55,600 bases of DNA, taken from the NCBI GenBank assembly GCA_009842205.1, contig VYFX01000039.1, forward strand, positions 1 to 55,600. Direction: 5' to 3'. Below the pieces are notes generated by a model that saw nothing but the letters and a program-made list of their open reading frames with translations, did no database searches and was not told where the DNA came from. This DNA comes from Paracoccaceae bacterium (GTDB lineage: Bacteria; Pseudomonadota; Alphaproteobacteria; Rhodobacterales; Rhodobacteraceae). Positions 1-8,133 of the stretch are shown in pieces. Both the position numbers and the translations under genes were made by a program. Positions within the stretch are counted from its first letter, which is position 1. Every line of letters starts with the position of its first letter.

Positions 1-108
1 GATTGGGAAAGAGCGACTCAAAAACTGATTATTCAATTTTTTCACAGTCTCAAATGCCATGCTGCCAGAGAGTGCAAGGGCCGAAGAGAATACGATAAGC
101 ATTCTCAT
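1..108 (-). CDS. Partial gene with a porin-like signal peptide (5' end only)
   Basis: Thirty-six codons are open from an ATG at 108 to the window edge. A good ribosome binding site (GAGGCAGG on the minus strand, about 113-122) precedes the ATG. The first 19 residues read MRMLIVFSSALALSGSMAF, a Sec signal peptide nearly the same as that of the intact porin at 53813-54973 (MRRIVVFASALALFGSMVF). The DNA is also strongly similar over about 60 bases. After the signal peptide the sequence (TVKKLNNQFLSRSF) no longer looks like that porin, so this may be a different exported protein, a diverged porin or a broken copy. Only the rest of the gene, outside the window, can decide. Confidence 0.6.
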   Translation of the reverse strand, partial: MRMLIVFSSALALSGSMAFETVKKLNNQFLSRSFPI

Positions 109-664
109 TATTACCTGCCTCTTTATCTTTGTTAACCGAATTTATTGAATGGTAGTTTTATTGCTGCCGAGGCAAAAAATAGTAATGCATGGAAACAAGG
201 GAAGGAGTTAATTTATATCAATTCAAACTGTATCTTTTTAACAACATGCATAAATTCCAAGCTGTTTATGTCAGTTTTTATATTTATCGGAAACTTAATG
301 GCTTTGTTTCAATCTTTCCAAATCTTTCATTGATTATTGTTTGCTGAATTCCAAAAGGGAAGAAGAAATCGTATGGCATCCGGTCAATTAATCCAGCCCA
401 GAATTTCTTATAATGCCAATGTTTTCTACCGAAACCATACTTCGAATATTACCCGTTCCTTCAGTTTGAATTAGCAATTGAATTGATGGTGGATTTCAAT
501 TGAAATCAAGTCACTGATTTTCCTGATTGATTCGACCCTTGTTCCATCAGGAAGGGATTTAGAAATCCTCTATGGCTAAAGTCTTTCCTAATAAACCCAA
601 TTATTCTTCCAATCGAAAAAACCTCAGTACTTTAAGTTGTGAAGGATAATGGGAGATTGGTACA
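109..664. repeat. Porin-upstream repeat, copy A (inverted relative to copy B at 54974-55541)
   Basis: This 556-base stretch has no convincing gene. Read on the plus strand from about 138, it aligns by eye along its whole length with the minus strand of 55541 down to 54974, the region upstream of the intact porin. Anchors seen directly: an exact 19-base match (534-552 against 55076-55094 reversed), near-identity at 433-448 (the stretch around ACCATACTTCGAA), and a 14-of-15 match at 620-634 against 54990-55005. Frames are broken by insertions and deletions between the copies, so the shared part behaves as non-coding or decayed DNA. A TTG-started reading frame at 145-333 has a counterpart in copy B (both begin MNG), but the two proteins diverge at once. 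Confidence 0.75.
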
Positions 665-715
665 ATGAGAAAGCCTATCGACTTGCTTCAGCCATTGTTT
701 TTTCATTCTAGTTAA
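665..715 (+). pseudogene. Remnant of a rightward porin 5' end
   Basis: The homology with the intact porin locus runs past its ribosome binding site into its first codons. ATGAGAAAG at 665, followed by CTTGCTTCAGCCATTG, corresponds to ATGAGAAGA and TTCGCTTCGGCCCTTG of the intact signal peptide. A one-base length difference breaks the frame, and a stop follows within about 20 codons. No porin body follows, so this is a relic of a porin that once faced right, divergent from the gene at 1-108. The assignment rests on DNA similarity of about 50 bases plus the much longer homologous upstream region. Confidence 0.6.
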
Positions 716-732
716 ATCTGGGTAATTTAAAC

Positions 733-761
733 AAAAAAAGCAGGAATGCCCCGCTTCTTTT
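733..761. terminator. Hairpin with T-tracts on both sides (bidirectional terminator-like)
   Basis: The arms AAGCAGG (738-744) and CCCGCTT (750-756) form a 7-base stem around a 5-base loop. On the minus strand the single mismatch becomes a G-U pair, and the stem is followed by seven T's (complement of 733-739). On the plus strand it is followed by CTTTTTG. No gene on the minus strand runs into it from the right. It may therefore end a transcript from the decayed porin region, or belong to a short unannotated RNA. Confidence 0.5.
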
Positions 762-965
762 TGTAACAGAATTTGGTATCAGGTACTTTATCTTTGAATA
801 TGACCAAATTGTTGAAGCAAGGTAAGTATCCCTAATAAAAAATGCACATTTAACCAACTTTCTTGATCATAATATTTGTATGGAAGTAGTTAAATTGTCA
901 TTTTATTGATTGATAAATTTGATAAGAACTTGGAGAAATTACTACGGATGCAGAAAGGTTCAAAC

Positions 966-3446
966 ATGGAAATTCCTGAGCTTCAAGGTACACTTCCACC
1001 AAAATGTAGGCAGGACCTGGATATGATCAAGACATCCATTCGCAAGGTACTTGCAGGGTCAAAACCAGACGCAGCAATATCTGCAGACTCATTCAGGAAT
1101 GTATTTTTGACCGGTGGAACAGGGTTGATCGGTCGTTTTTGGCTCAAGGAATTATTGCAACAAAAAGAGGATCTGATTGTCCATTGCCTTATACGTGCCG
1201 ACAATGATGAAATGGCATATAATCGGATTAAGGATGCCATGATCGAAGCAGATATCTGGGATGATGATCACTCGGGTCGAATCAAGGCCATATGTGGTGA
1301 TATTACACTGGAAAGGTTTGGGCTTAGCAGGAATGTTTTTGATAACCTATGTTCACAGATTGATGCAGTCTATCATCTTGCCGCAGATGTAGCGCTCATT
1401 GCATCATATGATAAAATACGTGAAGTCAATGCCAGAAGCATGACGTCAATTCTGGAACTCTGTTTGCAAAACCGCTTGAAACATCTTTTCTACGCGTCGA
1501 CACTCGGAGTATTTCCGGCATATTTCTTCGGTTTCGCCAAGGAATACTCTGGTCACTTTATTTCAGATTCCCAAAAGCCGGATATTGATGAAATGAAGAG
1601 AAAGTTTCCCATCAGCATCGTTGGATATCTCTGGAGCAAGCTCGTGAGTGAACAGGCTATCAGATATGCCCAATCCAGCACGATGCCGGCAACGATTTTT
1701 CGTTTACCAAAAACCCATATGGCAAGTAATGGCTACAATCATGCCTACGATATCGATTGTCGTATATTTGGTGCTGCCTTGGAGTTGAAAATTGTTCCTC
1801 CGGGTCTTTCACCACATCTGTACAATGAGCCGGCAGATATTCTCGCCCGTATCTGTACGGCAATTTCATTCAATCCGCAGAAAGGATACCCGATTTATCA
1901 CTGCAGTAATCCAAATCCAGAATTCGAGGAATTGAAATACAGTGATTTTGGTATCAATTTCAGGGAGGTCTCCTACGAAGAATTTAAGCATGCGTGTCAA
2001 ACCCGTGGGAGCGATTCACCGCTTTATAGCTACTGGCCTCTGCTTGATTATTTACAACCCTATATATTCACCAATCAATCAATTAATGATGGTCAACCAA
2101 TCAGCGATAAGGCTATTCGAACAGATTGCAGGTTTGATTTGCGCTGGCCACCACTCGTCATTAATCATAACCGTACCTACAACTGGATTTGTCATAATCC
2201 GGAACAATGGCCATGGGAGGTACCTGAACCTCAATTGAATACCGGTCCCTTACTTGAACGGGCAGCAGAACATGCCACGAACCTGCAAATCCCCTATGAA
2301 ACTGCTTTTCCAGAATGGATGGAAAATGCCGTTCATCAACAAATCAAAGCTTTCAAGTCAGCATCCAAGGAAAATCTGCCGAGTCAAAGGTTTTCGAGCA
2401 ATGCATATCTTATTTCACGGAATTTGCTGAAAAATGCCGAGTTGGCTTACGAGCTCAAGCGTTTTCCTGAAATTTCAAATGAGGAAATTTTAAAGCCGGT
2501 ATTTATCATTGGTATCAACAGGACAGGAACAACACTGTTACACAGGCTGATGTCAAGGGGTCAACGGTTTTGGGCCCCACTTCGTTATGAAATGAATGAC
2601 CCGGTCCTTCTTGATGGAAATTACAGGGATGTTGCATGGACAAACCATGATCCGCGTAGAAAGTATTTCAAATCAATTTCCGATGCAATTGGCCTTCAAG
2701 AAAGATTATCAGGTTTGCATGATGTTGATCCCGACGAACCAGAAGAAGATTTTTATCTTCTTAATCTGGCCTTCACAAGCTGGATTTTTACAGTAGTAAA
2801 TCAAGTGCCAGATTATGCGGACTGGATAATGAATACGGGCTCAGGGGAAGCCTATCGTCACCATCGCCGTATCCTGCAGCATTTCAGTTGGCAACGAAAA
2901 CAGAAATCTCCACATGATCAGCGAAACTGGTTGCTCAAGATGCCCTTTCACCTTAAGGAATTGCCGACCTTGGTAGAAACTTATCCGGATGCTGTCTTTA
3001 TCCAGACCCATCGGTCACCTGATTCTTTCATGGGCTCCTGGTTCAGTTTTATTGAAAGGATGCGTACCATTTTCGGGGATGAACTATCACGATTTGATAT
3101 TGGCAGGGAGCAGCTTGCGTTTATGAGTGACATGCTCAATCAGGCTATGGCCATGCGGAAATTGTCCCCTGAACTTGACAATCGTTTCATGGATATTCAT
3201 TACAAGGATCTTGTCAAGGATCCAATTCAAACCGTACACAAGATTTATAACAATTTCGAATGGGAATTGGATGACCAATCCTTGGCACGTATGCAAACCT
3301 GGTTGACTAGGCAGGAACGTGCAAGAAAGAAGGAGTCAAGGCATCGATATGACATTAATGATTATGGCATATCATCCGATGATATCTTTAAAGCATTTGA
3401 TCCCTACCTGAAATTTGCCACCCAGAGGGGTTTGTTTTCATCTTGA
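966..3446 (+). CDS. Thioester reductase / sulfotransferase fusion protein
   Basis: This two-domain protein is about 826 residues from the ATG at 966. That start has AGAAAGG seven bases upstream. ATG 948 and TTG 906 are alternatives. Residues about 40-400 form an extended short-chain dehydrogenase fold of the male-sterility/thioester-reductase type (NAD_binding_4): TGGTGLIG for NADP(H), then VYHLAAD, and a catalytic-type YLWSK. Residues about 500-820 form a PAPS-dependent sulfotransferase: IIGINRTGTTLL is the 5'-phosphosulfate loop and THRSPDSFMGSW the 3'-phosphate site. No adenylation, carrier or thioesterase domain is visible. I infer that it releases an acyl chain from the PKS at 10877-17908 by reduction to aldehyde or alcohol, and that the second half sulfates a hydroxyl. 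It heads the operon that continues into the efflux genes. Confidence 0.85.
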   Translation: MEIPELQGTLPPKCRQDLDMIKTSIRKVLAGSKPDAAISADSFRNVFLTGGTGLIGRFWLKELLQQKEDLIVHCLIRADNDEMAYNRIKDAMIEADIWDDDHSGRIKAICGDITLERFGLSRNVFDNLCSQIDAVYHLAADVALIASYDKIREVNARSMTSILELCLQNRLKHLFYASTLGVFPAYFFGFAKEYSGHFISDSQKPDIDEMKRKFPISIVGYLWSKLVSEQAIRYAQSSTMPATIFRLPKTHMASNGYNHAYDIDCRIFGAALELKIVPPGLSPHLYNEPADILARICTAISFNPQKGYPIYHCSNPNPEFEELKYSDFGINFREVSYEEFKHACQTRGSDSPLYSYWPLLDYLQPYIFTNQSINDGQPISDKAIRTDCRFDLRWPPLVINHNRTYNWICHNPEQWPWEVPEPQLNTGPLLERAAEHATNLQIPYETAFPEWMENAVHQQIKAFKSASKENLPSQRFSSNAYLISRNLLKNAELAYELKRFPEISNEEILKPVFIIGINRTGTTLLHRLMSRGQRFWAPLRYEMNDPVLLDGNYRDVAWTNHDPRRKYFKSISDAIGLQERLSGLHDVDPDEPEEDFYLLNLAFTSWIFTVVNQVPDYADWIMNTGSGEAYRHHRRILQHFSWQRKQKSPHDQRNWLLKMPFHLKELPTLVETYPDAVFIQTHRSPDSFMGSWFSFIERMRTIFGDELSRFDIGREQLAFMSDMLNQAMAMRKLSPELDNRFMDIHYKDLVKDPIQTVHKIYNNFEWELDDQSLARMQTWLTRQERARKKESRHRYDINDYGISSDDIFKAFDPYLKFATQRGLFSS

Positions 3447-3552
3447 TGAGGCTCAGAGACATTTCCAGCACAATTTGAGCTGTTTCTAGAAAAATACTTT
3501 TAATTTTCTATTGGATATATGATAAGGGTAGGAATAGGAGGGCATGATTCAT

Positions 3553-4647
3553 ATGGAAAAAGAAGACACTAAAGATGAACGTGGCAACTGGATAGGCTAT
3601 CTCCAGATTGCCGTCATAGTTGGTATCATTGCTATAGCAATATATTTCGCACGCGCACCTGAGCAGGTTGCAATTGATGAAAATGGAGCTTTGGGGGAGA
3701 AGCAGCCGCCCATAGTCACAGTCATGCAACCTGAGAGTCAAAGTTATAGTTTCCAGCTTGATACAACCGGATCAATTACCCTGAAAGAAAGAGTTACCAT
3801 AACATCTGAAGTAAAGGGGCGAGTCGTTTGGGTTTCTTCAAAATTCGAACCTGGTGGTACAATTGAAGCCAATGAAGTGTTTATCAAGATTGATCCAAGG
3901 GCTTACGAACTTGAGATGGAAGACGCAGCCTATGAACTTGCTGTGCATGAAATCGAGCTTGAAAAACAAAAGAGTCTTGGAGCAGATGTTGAAAGGCTTG
4001 AGGCTTTAAGGAATCAGGCAAGTGTTCGACTAGACCTTGCACGATTGCAATTAACTAAAACCGAACTCTCCCTACCATATAGTTTCAGGGTCATCTCATC
4101 ATCCGTAGAAATTGGAGAATTGGCTGGCACAGCTGAAACCACCGGGACCGCATCCATCCTGGGTTTGGTATACAGACCCGATTCAATCCGCGTGGACGTA
4201 CCGATCGAAATGCAGGATATTCAAACATTGGATCCCATTATTGGTCGTTCCACCAATGTAATTACAACAACGGAAGAGTTGAGTGGCGTTGTATCAGGTT
4301 TGGGCTCAATCGTTGCTCCAAAAAGTAGACTCGCTACTGTATACATAAAATTTGATTCTGAATTGACCCCCTCGGAGTACCCATTACCCAATTCATTTGT
4401 CGAGGTTGAAATCATTGGACCAACCGAGCAAAATGTCTTTCTGCTCCCCGAAAGATCAGAAAGATCGCTTGGTCAAGTTTGGCTTGTTCGTAATGGTCAA
4501 TTGGAATCGTTCGAGCCCCAGATTCTTGCCCGCAATAATGGTATGTTGGTGGTCAAGGCTTTCGATACCGGTGATGGTATCGCAATTGATATTCCAGCCA
4601 ATACGCATGATGGCATGACTGTAACAGCAGTTCCTGTTGGTAGTTAA
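3553..4647 (+). CDS. Periplasmic membrane-fusion protein (HlyD/AcrA family) of an RND pump
   Basis: The protein is about 364 residues. One N-terminal membrane anchor (around residues 14-34, rich in I, V and A) is followed by a biotinyl-lipoyl-like half motif (SEVKGRVVWV), a short coiled-coil hairpin (ELAVHEIELEKQK) and beta-barrel segments, the layout of AcrA-type adaptors. It lies 106 bases after the reductase-sulfotransferase and 10 bases before the RND pump, so the three probably form one operon. GGAGG at 3538-3542 fits the ATG at 3553 better than the one at 3544, which sits only one base behind it. The adaptor links the inner-membrane pump to an outer-membrane channel. No channel gene is present in the window. 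Confidence 0.88.
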   Translation: MEKEDTKDERGNWIGYLQIAVIVGIIAIAIYFARAPEQVAIDENGALGEKQPPIVTVMQPESQSYSFQLDTTGSITLKERVTITSEVKGRVVWVSSKFEPGGTIEANEVFIKIDPRAYELEMEDAAYELAVHEIELEKQKSLGADVERLEALRNQASVRLDLARLQLTKTELSLPYSFRVISSSVEIGELAGTAETTGTASILGLVYRPDSIRVDVPIEMQDIQTLDPIIGRSTNVITTTEELSGVVSGLGSIVAPKSRLATVYIKFDSELTPSEYPLPNSFVEVEIIGPTEQNVFLLPERSERSLGQVWLVRNGQLESFEPQILARNNGMLVVKAFDTGDGIAIDIPANTHDGMTVTAVPVGS

Positions 4648-4657
4648 GGGTATTAGC

Positions 4658-7600
4658 ATGAACGATAATATTGCCAATGGCAGTGCTCCATCGACAGGTG
4701 GATTGATTGCATATTTTGCTGCCAATTCAGTGGCGGCCAATCTAATGATGGTCTTCCTCATCATTGCCGGTATTATTGCCGGAACACAGTTGGCCGTGAA
4801 GAATTGGCCGGAATTCAGCCCGGGAGTAGTCTCTATAACAGTTCCCTCACCGGGATCATCGGCAGAAGAGGTTTTTGAAGACATAAACCAGTTCCTGGAG
4901 AAAGCAGTCGTCGGAATCGAGGGTGTGGACCGTGTCGAAAGCATTGCAAGAGATAATGTAGGTTATGTCGAAATTACCGTTGAAACATTTTCTGACGCCA
5001 AAGATATTCTCGATGATGTGTCGAATGCGGTCATTGCACTAGAAAGTTTCCCGCCATTGAATGCCGACAAGCCTGAAATCAAACTTGCCCGTCATGCAAG
5101 CCCTGTCTTGACCATTGCCCTGTACTCATCAAACAGAACCGAGAATGAATTGCGTGGAGAAGCTGAAAGACTGCAAAACCATCTGCTAGCATTACCTGGG
5201 GTAACCCTTGTTGGAATTACCGGCTCCAGAGACAGGGAAATAAGTATTGAGTTGGATGAAGTAAATCTTAGACGGCATGGACTTGATATCAGGGACTTGG
5301 CCAAGGTGATTCGATCAAATTCTCTCAATTTGAGTTTTGGAAACCTGCGTTCTTCGGCCGGTGATATTTCCCTGAACATCATTGCCAAAAGAAATGGCGG
5401 GGAAGATTTCGGTAACATACCACTGATCACAAGGCTTGACGGAACAGTTGTCAGACTTGAGGATGTTGCAGAAATCAGGGACAGCTTCGTCGATGAACGT
5501 GTATCAACTGAACTTGATGGAGTGCCTGCGGTTTTTGTCCAGGTGGATGCGGCAAAAGATCATTCTCAGCTGGGGATCAGCAATACAGTAAAGGAGTTTC
5601 TTGCTGGATATGATCTTTCTGAAGGAGTCGATAAAGTCATTTGGGATGATGACGCAGCCAATACATTTGATAATTTGCGTGGAATACTTGATAACGCAAT
5701 TATTGGTGCTGTCCTCGTTTTCGTATGCCTTGCTGCAGTTTTTGACTTACGGTCTGCATTCTGGATAGCGTTAGGTATTCCCCTTTCATTCATTGGTTCC
5801 CTTGCTTTCTTTCACCCAGCAGATCTGACATTGAATCAAGGCACACTGTTCGCATTTTTTCTTTTGATAGGAATAGTAGTTGATGATGCCGTGGTAGTCG
5901 GAGAAAGCATTATTGCCCACCGCAAAGAGGGGGTATCAGGTCTTGAAGCATCGATATCCGGAGCCCGTATGGTTTTTGGACCACTGTTTGTGGGTGCAAT
6001 CACGACACTTTTGGCCCTCTTACCCCTCATGTTCGTCGATACAGGTGTATGGCAGGTAGTCAAGGTGATTCCAATCGTTGCTGCCTTTGTTCTGGCAATA
6101 TCACTTTTCGAGGCTTTTCTTATCTTGCCGGCTCATCTTGCCAATGACAAGCCATGGAGTGCGCCGCCACTCAGCAATTGGCAAAGAGCAGTTCGAAAAT
6201 ATTTGGACAAATTGCGTGATACCGTTGTCCTGTCAACTGCCTCATGGGCGGTTCGCAATAGTTGGCTTGCATTGCTGTTGACGATTTTCCTGATCACTGG
6301 GGCCTTTTTGTTGCTCCGTTTTGAGACCGTCCCCATAGTTTTGGCTGATGGTCGCGAAGGGGCAAATAACACTATCCGGGTCGAAATCACAATGCCTGCA
6401 GGAACACCATTCGCGATCACTGAAAAAATGGCAGAGCATTTTCGAGATACTGCATTCATGACCAATGACAAATTCGATGGAAAGGCCATCAAATCAATCA
6501 GTACGGTTGTGGGATCCATTCTAACGACTAGATCAGATGAAAATGACCGCTATGGCGAAAATATTGCCATGGTGAATGCACAGCTTTTTGACAAGGAAGT
6601 GCGTTCGGCCGAAATTCTTGAAATCGAAAAGACATGGCGGCAATTTGCAGGCCAAATGGACCAGATCGAAAATGTTGAATTCATTGCAACGTCTATCAAG
6701 ACCAAACCAAATCTTTCATATTCCCTTCGGCACGAGGATTTTGAGATATTGCAGGAAGCTGCTGCAAGTATCCAGTCTGAAATGAGAAATATATCCGGGA
6801 TTTTTGACATCACGGACAACTTGAAATTGGGTAATCGGCAATTTGAAATCCAAATCACTCCCGAAGGGGAAGTTGCAGGATTCACCCCTGCCAATATTGG
6901 CACACAATTGAGGGCCAGGCTCTATGGGCTTGAGGTTCAGAGATTGCAGCGTGGAAATGAGGAAATAAAGGTAATTGTCAATTATCCCGAGCAGAGCCGC
7001 AGCAGTGTCAGTGATTTAAGCAATATTCGTCTAGACCGTCCAGGTACAGGACAGGTACCACTGTCAGCGATTGCCAGAATTGTCGAAAAACAGGAGCTTG
7101 AAGAGATTACACAGCTTGATGGCAGCCGGGTTGTATATGTACATGCAAAAGCCGATACGGCTACAATCACACCACGAAATGCCCGAAATCTGCTTGAAAA
7201 TGGGATTGTCAAGGAATTGTCAGAAAAATATCCCGACTTGATCATTGATCGAGCTGGGGCTGCACTGGATGAAAGGGATACTCTGGAAACATTGAGAATA
7301 CTCGTTCCATTATCCCTGCTGGCAATCTACCTGTTGATGGCAGCATTCCTGCAAAGTTATTGGAAACCGATTATCGCAGCCGCTGGTATTCCATTAACCT
7401 TTGTAGGTGCGGTTCTTGCACACTTGATACTTGGTTGGAATTTTACCTTTATGTCAGTTTTTGGTATAATTGCCGCTTCCGGAGTTGTGGTAAATGATGG
7501 TCTGGTTCTTCTTGATCGTTATGGATTGATACGAAGGGAGTCTCCATCACTCCCAGCTGTCGCTGCATTGGTGTCCGCTACACGACTGAGATTCAGGCCA

Positions 7601-7783
7601 GTACTTCTCACAAGCCTGACCACGGTTCTGGGATTGTCCCCCTTGCTTTATGAACGCAGTGATGTTCTTTTGTACATGGTTCCCTTTGTCACAAGCATCC
7701 TTGGTGGCCTTATCATGTCGGGTTTGTATGTACTCTTCCTGATGCCGGCAATGGTCATGATTGTCGAGGGCAGGAAAGAGTAA
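4658..7783 (+). CDS. RND-family inner-membrane efflux transporter (AcrB superfamily)
   Basis: At about 1041 residues it has the usual length of AcrB-type pumps. Two repeats are visible. Each has an N-terminal membrane helix, a large periplasmic part and a block of hydrophobic helices (about residues 340-500 and 875-1035). The proton-relay motif of helix 4 is intact (IGIVVDDAVVVGES). In the helix-10 equivalent, GVVVNDGLVLLD replaces the GLSAKNAIL of AcrB, so the relay lysine is missing, as I recall for a divergent RND subgroup. The ATG at 4658 has AAGGG seven bases upstream. A GTG-type start at 4637 would overlap the adaptor gene. By context the cargo is the sulfated product of this cluster, by analogy with MmpL8 in mycobacterial sulfolipid loci. 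General drug efflux is the alternative. Confidence 0.9.
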   Translation: MNDNIANGSAPSTGGLIAYFAANSVAANLMMVFLIIAGIIAGTQLAVKNWPEFSPGVVSITVPSPGSSAEEVFEDINQFLEKAVVGIEGVDRVESIARDNVGYVEITVETFSDAKDILDDVSNAVIALESFPPLNADKPEIKLARHASPVLTIALYSSNRTENELRGEAERLQNHLLALPGVTLVGITGSRDREISIELDEVNLRRHGLDIRDLAKVIRSNSLNLSFGNLRSSAGDISLNIIAKRNGGEDFGNIPLITRLDGTVVRLEDVAEIRDSFVDERVSTELDGVPAVFVQVDAAKDHSQLGISNTVKEFLAGYDLSEGVDKVIWDDDAANTFDNLRGILDNAIIGAVLVFVCLAAVFDLRSAFWIALGIPLSFIGSLAFFHPADLTLNQGTLFAFFLLIGIVVDDAVVVGESIIAHRKEGVSGLEASISGARMVFGPLFVGAITTLLALLPLMFVDTGVWQVVKVIPIVAAFVLAISLFEAFLILPAHLANDKPWSAPPLSNWQRAVRKYLDKLRDTVVLSTASWAVRNSWLALLLTIFLITGAFLLLRFETVPIVLADGREGANNTIRVEITMPAGTPFAITEKMAEHFRDTAFMTNDKFDGKAIKSISTVVGSILTTRSDENDRYGENIAMVNAQLFDKEVRSAEILEIEKTWRQFAGQMDQIENVEFIATSIKTKPNLSYSLRHEDFEILQEAAASIQSEMRNISGIFDITDNLKLGNRQFEIQITPEGEVAGFTPANIGTQLRARLYGLEVQRLQRGNEEIKVIVNYPEQSRSSVSDLSNIRLDRPGTGQVPLSAIARIVEKQELEEITQLDGSRVVYVHAKADTATITPRNARNLLENGIVKELSEKYPDLIIDRAGAALDERDTLETLRILVPLSLLAIYLLMAAFLQSYWKPIIAAAGIPLTFVGAVLAHLILGWNFTFMSVFGIIAASGVVVNDGLVLLDRYGLIRRESPSLPAVAALVSATRLRFRPVLLTSLTTVLGLSPLLYERSDVLLYMVPFVTSILGGLIMSGLYVLFLMPAMVMIVEGRKE

Positions 7784-8133
7784 ATCCATTTAGTAGAATC
7801 AAAAGAAAGATTATCACCGCAAACCCTTGGTTTTCTTGCGGTTATCCGTTTGGAGTGGTAAATAATTTACTCAAGACAAACCCTCCAAAATACCATAAAG
7901 GTATAACATCCAGTTACCAAAAGAAGATTTGATTTTTGCTTTGTTGCGAGGACTACTTGAGTGACAGAACAAGTAACCAAATGTCATCCAGCATGTGGTG
8001 ACAACAAGAGTGAATTAATAATTGAATACTGATGATTGTCCAAGCCCTAATCCAATATCATTCGGAAATGATTAGGCTGGTTTAGAACCAGAAAAGACAA
8101 AAGGATTGGGTATAGTTTACCAATTGAAAGTTA
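7784..8133. other. Convergent intergenic region between the two cluster operons
   Basis: These 350 bases separate the rightward pump operon from the leftward PKS/PAPS operon. I see no gene. It holds several short inverted repeats: ACCGCAA/TTGCGGT at 7816-7842, ATCATT/AATGAT around 8058-8073, and CTGGTT/AACCAG at 8077-8091. The last two are not followed by a T-run. They are plausible 3'-end structures for both operons but not strong intrinsic terminators. Confidence 0.5.
7816..7842. terminator. Weak hairpin after the RND gene
   Basis: A 7-base perfect stem (ACCGCAA with TTGCGGT) encloses a 13-base loop, 33 bases after the pump stop codon. The tract after it on the plus strand is TATCCGTTT, not a clean T-run, so its efficiency is doubtful. 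Confidence 0.35.

Noticed and set aside
145-333. TTG-started 62-codon frame in the left porin-upstream repeat, with an MNG-starting counterpart at 55287-55541
   Set aside because: The two products diverge after a few residues, and the nucleotide alignment contains frame-breaking insertions, so coding is not supported.
4456-4944. 162-codon minus-strand frame
   Set aside because: It lies opposite the clear adaptor and RND pump genes and has no recognisable domain.
8058-8091. Short hairpins in front of the cysNC stop
   Set aside because: They have no T-run on either strand, so I did not list them as separate terminators.
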